Below the pieces are notes generated by a model. The model did not search any database, was not told the DNA's origin, and saw only the letters and a list, made by a program, of their open reading frames with translations. Below, in pieces: positions 31,163 through 41,789 of a stretch of 64,000 bases of DNA; positions within the stretch are counted from its first letter, which is position 1, and every line of letters starts with the position of its first letter. Location: NCBI GenBank assembly GCA_002077065.1, contig NAJO01000015.1, positions 496,001 through 560,000 on the forward strand, in the 5' to 3' direction. This stretch comes from Cryoendolithus antarcticus (taxonomy: Eukaryota > Ascomycota > Dothideomycetes > Cladosporiales > Cladosporiaceae). The translations under genes were made by a program, and so were the position numbers.

Positions 31163-32446
31163 TCATGGATCAAAGCAATTCGCCCCAAACCCAATCCCCT
31201 CGATGCCATCCTCCTGACATCTCACACCCAACATCTGCTTCGCCACCCACTCAGCCGTTCGAGCATGTAGACTGATCTCGCGTCCATCGCCACCGAAGAC
31301 CTCACTTCGACCTTCTGCAAGTGCCTGGAACACCACGAGCTGATCTCGCAGATGTTCATCTGCTCTCGCACCACTAGTCCACAGAGCGCATAGCTCGTTC
31401 ACGCACCGAGTCACCGCATCGATGACATACTTGCTTTGCCGTGCAGGAGGGATCTTGCGTTCAGGGAGATGGTCTGCGGCGAGGAAGTAGGACGCAACAT
31501 CGGGCTGTGATGGTGGAGGTGTCACTGTGGAGGTGATCAGGAGGTAGAGATGCGCCGTGCTGTCGCTGGCCTCGCAGTCGATAGTCAGATTCCGGTGAAA
31601 CAGTGTATGCTTCTCGCCGAACCGCCAAGCCACAAAGCTGATCACTGCGTCCGTGAAGTCTTGATGTAAGTCTGGGGGAGCTATCAGTTTCGCCGTGATC
31701 ATCGAGGGTGACTGTGGTGACGTCTCGTTGGGTTGGCGGCACAGCTTGAATGCCGCTAATGCGCCAGGCGGCCGAGGTGGTATGAGTAGTGTGAAACTCC
31801 CAATGCTTTCTCGGCCAGAACTCCAGCCTCGCTTTTCCAGACTTGCGGAAACAGGAGGGAAGCCGATACTCGTAAGAGTTGGCAGCAAGACGTTGGCGAT
31901 GTAGTCATATGATGGCGCGCCTGAGACGTTCGTCCCGCCTGATACTGCAAGTCGCACGGTCTCCGCCTCGCCAGTCTCGCTTCGAGGTGGCGAAAATAGG
32001 ATGAACGGCAGTATAGCTTGCAGCAACAATCCGGTGCTCCCAGCTGTACCGATCTCGACTTTGCTGTCCCAGACTGCTTTAGTGATGGACTTCGTGTACA
32101 CCGGCGAGTTGCCGTTGACTTTCCCAGGCGTGAAGACAAGGTCAGTACTGCCCTTCTCTGCTCCGACGACAGTGGTATTGCAGGCACGAGCTAGCCATTG
32201 GACGCAAGCGAGATGTTGCGCTTTGAGACCAGGCTTCGGTTTTCGCTTGCCACGGATATTGGAGATGTGGACTGGTCGAGAGATCAAGGCGGATAGAGTG
32301 AGGGAGAGACGAAGGAGCTGGCCGCCGCCCTCGAGGGTGCGGCCGTCGATTTCCAGTAGTTCGGTGGACAAGGTTGCTCTTACATTCCTAGATCGCGGAG
32401 ACATGCCAAGATGCTGCATACGCTTGACTAGATCTTCGTCTGCCAT
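31163..32446 (-). CDS. RTCA: RNA 3'-terminal phosphate cyclase (RtcA type)
   Basis: Intronless. I choose the ATG at 32446 (ggtaacATGGC), giving 427 residues; in-frame codons at 32509 and 32626 would lengthen an N-terminus that shows no conservation. The cyclase signature EGGGQLLRLSLTLSALI lies near residue 40, followed by RGKRKPKPGLKAQHLACV, GAEKGSTDLVFTPG, and the glycine-rich AVSGGTNVSGAPSYDY. The C-terminal LHARTAEWV region holds the His that is adenylylated in the E. coli enzyme. RtcA converts RNA 3'-phosphate to a 2',3'-cyclic phosphate using ATP. GAEKGST and intact catalytic motifs separate it from the inactive ribosome-assembly homologue Rcl1. Loop insertions near 260-290 make it longer than human RTCA (366). 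Confidence 0.92.
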   Translation of the reverse strand: MADEDLVKRMQHLGMSPRSRNVRATLSTELLEIDGRTLEGGGQLLRLSLTLSALISRPVHISNIRGKRKPKPGLKAQHLACVQWLARACNTTVVGAEKGSTDLVFTPGKVNGNSPVYTKSITKAVWDSKVEIGTAGSTGLLLQAILPFILFSPPRSETGEAETVRLAVSGGTNVSGAPSYDYIANVLLPTLTSIGFPPVSASLEKRGWSSGRESIGSFTLLIPPRPPGALAAFKLCRQPNETSPQSPSMITAKLIAPPDLHQDFTDAVISFVAWRFGEKHTLFHRNLTIDCEASDSTAHLYLLITSTVTPPPSQPDVASYFLAADHLPERKIPPARQSKYVIDAVTRCVNELCALWTSGARADEHLRDQLVVFQALAEGRSEVFGGDGREISLHARTAEWVAKQMLGVRCQEDGIEGIGFGANCFDP

Positions 32447-33554
32447 GTTACCTTCGTGAAATGGATCGGGATGCGCGTGTTTTAAGTAGGCGATCCCGGG
32501 GTGATTCATGCAGACTCGTCCCACCGACTGTAGATGTTGAGGCTCAGCGTGTGTGTGCTGCTCTGCATTCGCGGTTGGACCTACGGAGGCGATATGGATG
32601 GATGTAATACAAATGAAATGAGTCACTTCCTACTCTGTGTGCGCAGTGGACTACAAGAGATGAGTCTGCAGGCGCTCAATGCTGCGCCCCAATGCATGGC
32701 TGCTTCCTGCGAAGCATCTCAACTCCCGCATCGACTCAATGGGACATTGCTACAGCGCTGGCAGTCACAGCTTTCCGCAATACTCCCTTGGCGGCCTGGC
32801 TTGAAGGTGGAGAGAGGTGAACAGCGCTTGGGTGAGGTTCTAGGGCGCGCTTCTCGAACGCGTCGAGCCAGGCGCGCATGATGACTACGAATGATCTCAT
32901 CCCAGAAATCAAGATTGATCGACGGCAGCCGGAGCTAAGAGCGCAACTCCCGCGAGTCGACCGGTTGTGGCGCGAAGTCTGCGCAGAGCCGCGCGAACAG
33001 ACTTGGAGGCTTGGAGATCGAGGATGTGCGGTGGTGGGAAGGAGAGCACAATCTGGAAGATTGTGACGAGTAGAAGGCAGTATCTTCGGGTTGCGATGGT
33101 GATAACATCCATTCCAACGATGCTGTGCGACCGAACATGTGCAACACCGATGCACGTGGATGGCCACTGTCTAGACCCGATCGACAATTTGCGTAAGGCG
33201 ATGTGGTAGAATTACAACATCAATAACGCCAATCGCAGCGACTTGGCGATAGCGTGTGCAAAGCCGTGCCATCGGAAGCCCGGACGGCTCACACGGTAGA
33301 GTCTAACAGCACTCGTGATCTCATCTTACGATTTTTCTCAAGCTTCGAACGGTCGTCACCTCAGCGCCGCGGCGCAACTCGGCAGTGACGTAGCGTCGCG
33401 CCTTCCCCAAGCTCTGAAATGTACATGAACTTCCGCTCTGCACATCTTCGCCCCTTCACCAGACACCAACAGACCGTACTACTTCGACTTCCGCCCTACA
33501 GACGCCTACGTCTCACCACTCACCATCCACGACACCCCTACAACCACCGCCGCC
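32447..33554. other. intergenic, divergent promoter region, 1.1 kb
   Basis: Between RtcA (-) and the MARVEL protein (+). A minus-strand frame from about 33112 to 32909 has one hydrophobic stretch (YCLLLVTIFQIVLSF) and an Arg-rich helix; it might be a small unannotated gene, but no start context, splice partner or family supports it. Short plus-strand frames are not protein-like. Confidence 0.45.
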
Positions 33555-34098
33555 ATGAACATCATCCAACTCGGCCTTCGCGGCTTCCAGTTCCTCATGA
33601 TCCTCCTCATCATGTCGCTCATCGGAAACATGATCAGCATCTCCTCCGGCCCCTCAGTAATCAACTACGACATGTTTGTCGCCGTGTTCTGCATGCTCGC
33701 GCTCTTCTACCTCATCGCGCAAGCGGTCAAGCCTGACAGCCTCACGATCCACCCGGCGCTTCCGTTGACTCTGGACGGCCTTGCGGTGCTCTTCACATTC
33801 ATAGGTGGCGTTGCGACTGCGGCCTACCTGAAGGTGCACAGCTGTGGTAACATCGTAAGCGCTCCCAATCGCTGTCTAATACGCAAGCATGATCTGACAA
33901 GCGCAACAGGACTACCTCAACACCAACATCGTCACCCGCGGCTCCGGCAAGCGATGCCACGAGGCGCAAGCCAGCACTGCGTTCCTATGGTTCGCATTCG
34001 CAGCCTTCCTCGCCTCGCTCATTTTGACCGCGCTCAACGGGAACGCCAACACCCGCGCTGGTGGCATCCGTCGCGGCCCTCAAATGAGCAAGGTCTAA
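33555..34098 (+). CDS. MARVEL-domain membrane protein
   Basis: Two exons, 33555-33854 and 33910-34098, with a 55-nt intron (GTAAGC donor, TCTGAC branch, CAACAG acceptor), make 162 residues. ATG context gccgccATGa is strong. Four transmembrane helices are visible: FQFLMILLIMSLIGNMI, MFVAVFCMLALFYLIAQAV, LDGLAVLFTFIGGVATAAYL and AFLWFAFAAFLASLILTAL. Short polar loops, a Cys in each half of the third loop (HSCGN and KRCHEA) and the small size match fungal MARVEL proteins related to Nce102/Fhn1, which organise plasma-membrane domains such as eisosomes. The exact subfamily is uncertain. The last residues (RRGPQMSKV) face the cytosol. Confidence 0.9.
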
Positions 34099-34959
34099 AC
34101 GAATCTTCCAAGATCTCGGGTAGTACTGGATGTTGGCTCTGATGTATGGCTATGGCGTCGGGGTGAAGGTTTTCTGGATCACTGTATATCACGCCTTCGA
34201 GCGAATTCCGTAGCGTTGGAGCAAACACGAAAGCAAGGGGAGAGGATGGGATGATTATGATATTTTAATGTGTACCAACTCTAATGCGCTGCATCAAACT
34301 CATGAACAATCATCGCCACTACCACTTGCCAGTCTGCCACCTGCGCTAGCGACAAGACCGCTCAGTAACTCACTATGATTTTGGAGACGAGAATGCTGTT
34401 GTGTTCGACGCCGCAAGCGTTCGTAAGTACCTAGGAAGTTGGCGAAAGTGCGTTCTCCTCCAGCATTCTCCTGGGCAGCGTCGAAAGTACTTTGTTATAG
34501 CGGTGCAGTCTATACAAGCAGCGACGACTATGCGGACCTCTAGAGTGGTCCGCTTCTTCTAATATTTGCGTGCCACCCTGCCGCGTCTCATTTTAACTGT
34601 TTCCCGTTTTACAGTTGTTGCATCTTCGACTCGTCGCATTTCCGGGCAATTTACAGGAAACCGACAGCTGTGATGTCACCTTTGTCAAGCGCGAATCAAG
34701 CTCATCCCAATGCTGCAAGATCGAACTTTATTGTTTGCGCTAAAGGGCACATGCGGAAGTAGTGATGCGATTGTGCGCAGGCCACATGCACGGTATTGAC
34801 AGATTGAGATGAGACATCGGTCAAAGGGAGTAATAGCATTCTTCGCTACCAAGAAACTTCTTACCGTGACTTGAGAGCATTGCACGCGACGCGTCTCCAG
34901 TGAACGTTGGACAGGAGAGGGTTCGACATGCTTGCAAGAAAACAGTGGGGCCATCGACA
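34099..34959. other. intergenic, 0.86 kb
   Basis: Upstream of the sterol glucosyltransferase, AT-richer than neighbouring genes. The downstream frame is open a further 60 nt upstream to a GTG at 34900, without protein-like composition. No repeats or RNA gene seen. Confidence 0.55.
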
Positions 34960-37900
34960 ATGATGGGCACGCTCGATCAGGCAACAAAAGATGCTCCCAC
35001 GATAGCTGGAGGTGTTGGTAATACCACAACTCCGATCAACGATGCACGGAAAGAGTCGATTGAGTCGGCGCGCTCAAGTCTGTCCTCGGTGTACGCCACT
35101 CCACTGGATGGAGCAAGACTGGCTGGACCGGTCAGGTCGAACACAGCGACTAGAGATTTTGGTCAAGTGCCTGCTGAAGAAAACACATCCGCCAAGCCGC
35201 GAGCATCGAGGAGTGACAGTGCGCCGACTGCAAGGAGGCGACCAGGACTGGGCCAGCAAACACGAACGGAGAGGCCAAAGCCCACACATGCGGACAGTAC
35301 GCTCAGGAGAAGTGTGAGGCGCATGACCTCTGCGCAATTTGGCAAGAAGACCAGCGACCCATATGCGGTAAACTTTGAATCAGCGTCGTCGGACTCGAGT
35401 TCATCGAGTGATTCTGATGAGGAGGCACCGATCAAGCAAAGACGTTCAAAGAAGTCCAAGGGTTCCGATGGAGTGCAGGACGGACAGCCGAATGGCAATG
35501 GGCCTGTCAAGAAGAAAGGAACTACACCCCGATTCAAGCTCCACAACGAACATGTCAAGACCAAGGGCAGGATATCGAAGCGAGACGGGCGACTGAACAT
35601 CTCTGTCAACGAGACGGCGAACTCTGGATATATTGCCAAGGCTCTGGGTCATACCATCAGGAATCATCTGGACATACCGAAACGACACAATCCTCAAAGA
35701 CATGACCACGATGACGCTTCGGAGGCTAGAAGTCATCTCAGCCAGGAGGCGGCATCGCTCGACGAGTCCTTGCGTAAGACGGCTGCTCGGCCGCGGCTGA
35801 ACATCGTGATCATGGTCATCGGATCGAGGGGAGACATTCAGCCATTTCTGAAAGTCGGCATGGTGCTCCAGAATCAGTATGGTCATCGCGTCCGAATCGC
35901 TACTCACTCAGCGTTTCGAGAATTCGTTGAGCAGGATGGTGGACTCGAGTTCTTCAACATCGGCGGCAATCCTTCTGAGCTCATGGCATTTATGGTAAAG
36001 AATCCCGGTCTGATACCGAAATTCCAGACAGTGAAGGAGGGCGAGATTGGTCGTCGACGAGAGCAGATGGCAGAAATGTTCGAGGGCTTCTGGCGAGCTT
36101 GCGTCAACACTACAGATGACGAGCACGATAAGCACAACCTCAAGCTCATGGGCGATAAGCATCCGTTCATCGCTCATGCCATCATCGCTAATCCGCCATC
36201 GATGGCCCACGTACACATCGCAGAGAGACTCGGTATACCGCTACATATGATGTTCACCTTCCCTTACTCGCCGACTCAGGCGTGGCCACATCCAGTAGCC
36301 AACATCAAGCCGGGTAAGAGTAACGTGGACGAATCGTACGTTAACTTTATGTCGTATGCGCTGGTAGAAATGATGACTTTCTCCGGGCTCGGCGATCTTC
36401 TGAACGTGTTCAGGACGAAGACTCTGGGGCTTGAACCAGTGAGCCCGCTCTGGGCGCCTGGAGCACTGTATCGCATGAAGGTGCCATACACATATATGTG
36501 GAGTCCCGCGCTAGTACCGAAGCCGAAGGACTGGGGACCAGAGATCGATATCGGTGGTTTTGTATTTCTGGATCTCGGAAGCAAGTTCACTCCGCCCGAT
36601 GATTTGCAAGCTTTCCTAGATGCTGGCGATCCTCCGGTGTACATCGGCTTCGGGTCAATTGTCGTCGACGACCCAGACCGCTTTACACAGATGATCTTCA
36701 AAGCGACGAAGTTGGCTGGCGTGCGCGCATTGGTCAACAAGGGCTGGGGCGGGTTGGGTGGCGAAGGTAACGATGTGCCTGACCACATATACATGTTAGG
36801 CAACACACCTCACGACTGGCTGTTTCCACGAGTGAAGGCTGTGGTTCACCACGGCGGTGCAGGGACTACAGCAATTGGGCTCAAGCTCGCCAAGCCGACT
36901 ATGATTGTGCCCTTCTTCGGCGATCAGCCTTTCTGGGGCGCCATGGTGGCTGAAGCGAAGGCAGGCGCGTTTGAGTGCATACCGTACAAAAAGCTCAACG
37001 CAGAGCGTCTTGCCGAGGGTATCAAGCAGTGTCTGACGAAAGAGGCGCAGGCGAACGTACAGAAAATTGCTGACAGCATTGCGAAGGAAGGTGATGGCGC
37101 AGAGAACGCAGTCAAGTCCTTCCATCGAAGTCTTCCACTCAAGGGTGCCAAGACCATGCGCTGCTCGATCTTGGAAGATCGTGTGGCAGTTTGGAAGATG
37201 CGCAACTCGCCTTTCCGACTTTCAGCATTGGCTGCCGAGCTGCTCGTCGAAGGTGGCAAGATCAGATGGGAAGACCTGAAGCTATTGAGAGTCTACGAGT
37301 GGGCTGACTTCGATGGACCCGGAGAGCCGATCACCGGAGGCGCACATGCTATTACCAGTAGTCTCTACGACATCGGTGAAGGCGTCGGCATGGTACCAAT
37401 GCGCATAGCGAAGCATGTAAAGAAACGCGAGGAACACGAGAAGAGGAAACAAGCTGTTGCTACACGAAGAGCTGAGCGGGTACAGCGCAAGCAAGCCAAA
37501 GCAGCAGCAGCAAGGAGGGCTGTAGACGCTGAGCCAACGTCAGACAGCAGCGCTCGCGCCAAGCGCCCCAATATCCCTCGACAGGAGACAGCTACTACAG
37601 TCGGATCAGCCCTTTCGGCCGACCCTACTGCCCCTCTTGCCGATGAGATCAAAGACGATGTCGGCACGGGCTTCAAAGCATCTGGCACAGCTCTTCTGAC
37701 CATGCCTCTAGACCTCCACATGGCGGTAGCCCAAGGCTTCCACAACGCGCCGCGTCTCTATGGCGACGCCACAGTGCGGAAACCCATTCGCATCACCGGC
37801 GTCAAGACGGGCTGGCGCGCGGCACGGAAGGAATTCACGCATGGCGTCTATGACGGCTTTACAGGTCTTGTCACTCAGCCCGTAGGCGGCTGGAAGGAGG

Positions 37901-38736
37901 AAGACACGCTTCCTGCTAAGTTCGGTGGCCTGAGCAAAGGCGTAGCGAAAGGTGTTGGTGGTCTAGTACTAAAGAACATCACCGCCATTGTCGCGCCACC
38001 AGCTTTTCTGGCAACTGGCGTACGGAAGTACGTGGAGAAGCGTCTCGGCGGCCCAGGCACAGATGGCTACATCCGCAAAGTACACATCATTCAAGGCGTC
38101 AAAGACTTACAAGCTCTCGATGACGCCGAGCACGCGACTAAGCTCCGCGAGACTCGCTCCGCAATCGAGGAAGGGTGGAAGGTGTACGATGAGTTGTGGA
38201 AAGAAGTGCATTATTTCCGCAACACTGCGGGACGTGGACCGCTTGGTCGGATCAAGAAGGCGAGGGAGACGAAGCAGTGGGAGGAGGATGGAGTGCTGAC
38301 TAATGTGAGCGCTACTGAGAAGGCACTTGAGACCAGACGGCGAGGCGAGGATCTCGAAGTGCTTTTTGAACGACGCAGAGAGGCGCTTCGCAAGGAGGCG
38401 GACGAGGCTCGGGCCCCGACGCTCGAGCAGCAGCCGCAACTCGCTACAGAGGAGAAGACTGCCGACGCGCCACAAGACACTACTGCTGTTGAGGAGGCGG
38501 GCACAGCGCGCAATCCGCTTGCGTTGGGAGATGGAACGTCGAGGGACGACGCAGCTCAGGTTAACCGCATGCGAGAGGGCAGTGAGAGTACGGCTGTTGC
38601 TAGTGGGAGCAGCTCGCAGACTAAACAGGCTGCTGCCACGATGCCGGACCATGTCGAGGGTGCAGGTGCGAAGGGTGGCGTCGCGGGATTCATGGCGCCT
38701 GAGCATGGAAGAGATGAGGAGGCTAGAGTGGCTTAG
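34960..38736 (+). CDS. UDP-glucose:sterol glucosyltransferase-like protein (UGT52 group)
   Basis: Intronless, 1258 residues from ATG 34960 (a second ATG follows directly). The first 290 residues are disordered with a Ser/acidic patch (SSDSSSSSDSDEEAP). The GT28-type N-terminal domain begins PRLNIVIMVIGSRGDIQPF, the acceptor region has MMFTFPYSPTQAWPHPVA, and the donor domain has VYIGFGSIVV and HHGGAGTT near 630 followed by VPFFGDQPFWG. The C-terminal half holds a charged helix, then a section (DVGTGFKASGTALLTMPLDL, GVKTGWRAARKEFTHGVYDG) resembling the lipid-transfer-protein C-terminal region shared with ATG2/VPS13. Unlike Atg26 there is no visible PH or GRAM domain ahead of the enzyme. It probably glucosylates ergosterol at membranes; acceptor specificity is inference. 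Confidence 0.9.
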   Translation: MMGTLDQATKDAPTIAGGVGNTTTPINDARKESIESARSSLSSVYATPLDGARLAGPVRSNTATRDFGQVPAEENTSAKPRASRSDSAPTARRRPGLGQQTRTERPKPTHADSTLRRSVRRMTSAQFGKKTSDPYAVNFESASSDSSSSSDSDEEAPIKQRRSKKSKGSDGVQDGQPNGNGPVKKKGTTPRFKLHNEHVKTKGRISKRDGRLNISVNETANSGYIAKALGHTIRNHLDIPKRHNPQRHDHDDASEARSHLSQEAASLDESLRKTAARPRLNIVIMVIGSRGDIQPFLKVGMVLQNQYGHRVRIATHSAFREFVEQDGGLEFFNIGGNPSELMAFMVKNPGLIPKFQTVKEGEIGRRREQMAEMFEGFWRACVNTTDDEHDKHNLKLMGDKHPFIAHAIIANPPSMAHVHIAERLGIPLHMMFTFPYSPTQAWPHPVANIKPGKSNVDESYVNFMSYALVEMMTFSGLGDLLNVFRTKTLGLEPVSPLWAPGALYRMKVPYTYMWSPALVPKPKDWGPEIDIGGFVFLDLGSKFTPPDDLQAFLDAGDPPVYIGFGSIVVDDPDRFTQMIFKATKLAGVRALVNKGWGGLGGEGNDVPDHIYMLGNTPHDWLFPRVKAVVHHGGAGTTAIGLKLAKPTMIVPFFGDQPFWGAMVAEAKAGAFECIPYKKLNAERLAEGIKQCLTKEAQANVQKIADSIAKEGDGAENAVKSFHRSLPLKGAKTMRCSILEDRVAVWKMRNSPFRLSALAAELLVEGGKIRWEDLKLLRVYEWADFDGPGEPITGGAHAITSSLYDIGEGVGMVPMRIAKHVKKREEHEKRKQAVATRRAERVQRKQAKAAAARRAVDAEPTSDSSARAKRPNIPRQETATTVGSALSADPTAPLADEIKDDVGTGFKASGTALLTMPLDLHMAVAQGFHNAPRLYGDATVRKPIRITGVKTGWRAARKEFTHGVYDGFTGLVTQPVGGWKEEDTLPAKFGGLSKGVAKGVGGLVLKNITAIVAPPAFLATGVRKYVEKRLGGPGTDGYIRKVHIIQGVKDLQALDDAEHATKLRETRSAIEEGWKVYDELWKEVHYFRNTAGRGPLGRIKKARETKQWEEDGVLTNVSATEKALETRRRGEDLEVLFERRREALRKEADEARAPTLEQQPQLATEEKTADAPQDTTAVEEAGTARNPLALGDGTSRDDAAQVNRMREGSESTAVASGSSSQTKQAAATMPDHVEGAGAKGGVAGFMAPEHGRDEEARVA

Positions 38737-39225
38737 GTGTCGAGTCCTGGTACGTTCTTCAGGCTCGTGAGTATGATAGACGCGCTCCACCTCAGTGCTC
38801 TGAGCTTGTCTCGGGACCTCATCTCAGGGTTAGTCACTATGAAAGTCGGAAAGATCATGGCTCACATCCCTCTGGAAGACAAAGATCCAAGCGATCTCAC
38901 GTCTTTGCTCACATCGCATCGTTCTCGATGGTATTACCATGTCGACTGAGCTCTGATATCCTCACCCCGGGATGCTATTCTGATAAGATGGTGGGAAGTT
39001 GCGATTGCGCTCAAAAGTGCTGGAAGGAGCGGTGGGTGCTGATGGGCCACCTCTCGAGTACAACTGCACTTGCCTCTGCTCCCATCGCCACTTTACCTCA
39101 GCCTCCTGTCTCTCCGTGGACACACTCAGCAAGCACATGCTCTCCTGATCCTCGTCATATACGCCGCTACAGTACAACTATCGCAGGAGACCCAATCCAG
39201 GTTCAGCAGATACTTAGTCGACAAG
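38737..39225. other. intergenic, 0.49 kb
   Basis: Between the glucosyltransferase and the broken membrane-protein gene. The latter's frame is open upstream to a TTG at 39070, but I see no start there. Confidence 0.5.
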
Positions 39226-40533
39226 ATGGGCTCTTCCACCGAGCATCACGCCCGCCTCCGCACCGCAGACCACGATTGCGAGCTCGTCACCTGGACCAGC
39301 GCTGCTGGCATGAGTGTAGTGGGAGTTCTCGTGGGTCTCTTCAATCACTTCTACGGCAACCACTTCGCGCACACTCTATGGTTTTGTGTTGGTATCGCCC
39401 TCCTCAAATCGGTGTGCGCCTATACCCGTCGCTGCTCTCCGTGCTGGGTTGATCTGGTCTATGCTAAGATCACCACACTCGGTAACCGCGTTGGACAATG
39501 GTACAGGAACAGAGAGCACTGCTGTCTCTCTTGTGTATTTTGGATCAGTGTGATGCTCAGACTCAGCATGATGCTGGTTTTATTCCATCTAAATTACAAC
39601 GACGATGGATTAAAGCACTCGCGTCGCAATCGTGACTTGGGAATCCTCTTCGCCGTTTTCATGATCAACGACGCGATGGCTGCTCATACCGGCATATGCC
39701 TGCTGTGCGTTCCCCGGTGCGTCGCGGAGAAGTCTGCAGCATGCTACAATTGGTTCCGGGAGCTGGAACATATATGCGTGCGATGAGACAACGTGTCTAC
39801 GACTGTACTCTTTGTTGTGTTGGCAGGTCTTCTGCTTTCTGGCGCAGTCGGATTGGGTCAATCGACAACTGCCATCTGCCTCGCTGCCATGATTGCACTG
39901 CAGAGTATCTCACTCTTCTGGTTCAGCGGCTGTTCGCGCTGCGTGGCTGAGGCTACGGTCATCGGCTGCACTCACCTGCGGCAGGTCTGGACGGCTTTTT
40001 ATAATGGTCTCGAGCACAGCTGCGATGTTTGGTACTTGGGCAGCTACTTCCTCTCCAGCGGAATTGAAGTCCTCGTACCGCTACACAAGGTGTACTACGG
40101 TCGTTCGGCGTTCAAAACCTACCTCTGGCTAGCCTTCTCGGTCGCCTTTCTTCTGCACGTCCTGGCCAAGGCTTTCATGAACGGGTGTCCCGGATGCTGG
40201 CGTACGCACGGCTTCAAGGTCGAGGGGTTCATGGCGAGGATGAATCGAGATCAGGACAAGAGATTTCAGCGTGAGAGAGAAGCCATGGAGAAAGAGCGCA
40301 TTGCGAACGGTGGTAGCAATGGTGAGCAGTATGATCATGATGTGAAGGCCGGAATCGGTTACGAATCTACAGATAATGGAGAGGAGCAGGTCACGGGTGC
40401 TGTGATGGTGCACGAGGCTGAGAAGGAGTGGGAGCTGGTGCTCGTTTTGCCATCGCACCGCGGAATTGCGACGGACAGGGAGCCATCTGGTGCCACATCC
40501 GGTGCAACTGACGAGGCATTGACAGGTCTCTGA
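39226..40533 (+). pseudogene. Cys-module multispanning membrane protein split by an in-frame TGA
   Basis: One frame runs from ATG 39226 (acaagATGG) to the stop at 40531-40533, 436 codons, broken once by TGA at 39784-39786. The second half has no nearby ATG, so it is not a free-standing gene. Both halves look alike: hydrophobic helices alternate with a Cys module, CSPC...W...EHCC, CVPRC...W...EHIC, CSRC...W...EHSC, and a last CPGC. The TGA falls two codons after the second module. No GT-AG intron with a consensus donor removes it in frame: the best nearby acceptor (39826) does not keep phase. The first half alone would be a 186-residue protein. Options are recent nonsense mutation, assembly error or readthrough. 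The tail is polar and charged. Family unknown to me. Confidence 0.65.
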
Positions 40534-41696
40534 GATCCCCGTGACTTCAATACGACCTGCAGGAGAAAGATTATGAGGACACTGCCAGGACAGTATCACT
40601 AGGAGAGGGTCGGCACGCGGGCATCCTACGATTCGCATGGAAGGGAAGAGCAGCGTGGCGACGGAGTTGTCAGAAAAGCATTCGCTGGCGTTCGAAGATG
40701 CATCAGGAATCGGAGGATTAGCCTTGCACACCTAGGCAGCATGTGTATCATACTTGGTAGTGATCCGAACGAGACTGCGTAGCCAGATATTACCTCGACG
40801 ATCGTCACATCGGCGGAACATGCAAAGCGCATTCGCCACGATAGGCTCAGCTCATACTCGTTTTCATAAGACGTATTCCAAGTTTACGAGGGATCAGTCT
40901 AGCTGACGCCTGGCCCTGCCTACAATCGCCACTCAGTCAGGCTGTGGCTCATTTCTTCGTGTCACGTTTCTCATGAAGATGTTGCGTAATCGGGGCACTG
41001 CACAGCTCTTGTGGCGAGAAAAAAGCCGATCGCAAGCCCAAGCCTCCAGAGCTCGGGCCGTGTAGGCGCGGCTGTGTGGTGACTCAACTGCCACACCATC
41101 TCCGACGCACGCTGAAGCCTATCCCCTCCTTCGCTGCTGCTATGCTGTTGCTGACCATTCGGAGAGCATCACTCGAACAACCTGCGGTGCTCATACAATC
41201 GTCTCCCACACGCACGACACACGATCTCAATTATCTGCAGACGAACCACCTATCAGTTGTACCAGAGGCGGAGGCTTGGCGTACGTCCTGACCTTCAAGC
41301 GGAATCGCCCGCGCCCGGGGACGAGGCTGCCACCGCAGAGTCACTCACCAACCTCGCCACCCGCTCGACTCATCTTCGCTTCTTCGCCGCCGAGTTAGGA
41401 CGCGCGCCTATAATACACCACTCTCCACTCCACACCTCTAATTCCGGCTGCGAGGACCCAGAAGAGTCCTTGGTGAGCGCCGTTGTACCTGCAGCGCTTC
41501 ACCCGTCAGCGGCAACAGCAACATCACTCACACTCCGTCACTTCAACTTGGACTCTTCGCGCTTCACGCCACGTTTGATTGTCGTAAGCGCGACTTCGGC
41601 TATCCCTGGCTCATAATCTCCACTCATACCCTACTCCTTCGACTCACCCACGACTCACGCCCGGCTTACGACTCTTCCTTATCACAACACGACAAC
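40534..41696. other. intergenic / distal upstream region of the cyclin gene, 1.16 kb
   Basis: No convincing gene. Pyrimidine-rich, with many CTCACC/CTCC runs from about 41,340 on, like fungal promoters and 5' leaders. Frames at 41,076-41,616 are open but composed of Ser/Thr/Pro/Leu without order. Confidence 0.5.
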
Positions 41697-41789
41697 ATGA
41701 ACAACTCACCAGACCTCACGATGACCGCAGCCAACCGCCCAGAGATGACCAAACCCTACGATATCGCCACTGAAGGCGCGAAGTGGTAG
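41697..41789 (+). CDS. 30-residue short ORF, possible uORF of the cyclin gene
   Basis: An ATG with good context (cgacaacATGa) opens 30 codons, MNNSPDLTMTAANRPEMTKP continuing to a Trp before TAG. It lies 370 bp before the cyclin ATG and directly behind a CT-rich stretch that looks like a transcription-start region, so it could sit in the 5' leader of that mRNA. The composition is peptide-like with three Met. It may be a regulatory uORF or a tiny gene; both are inference. Confidence 0.35.
   Translation: MNNSPDLTMTAANRPEMTKPYDIATEGAKW

Noticed and set aside
38107..38790. 227-codon minus-strand frame at the sterol glucosyltransferase 3' end
   Set aside because: Overlaps a well-supported gene; Leu/Arg/Ser-rich without order.
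39778..39826. GT-AG pair that would remove the TGA in the membrane protein
   Set aside because: 49 nt, donor GTGCGA, and splicing shifts the frame into an early stop.
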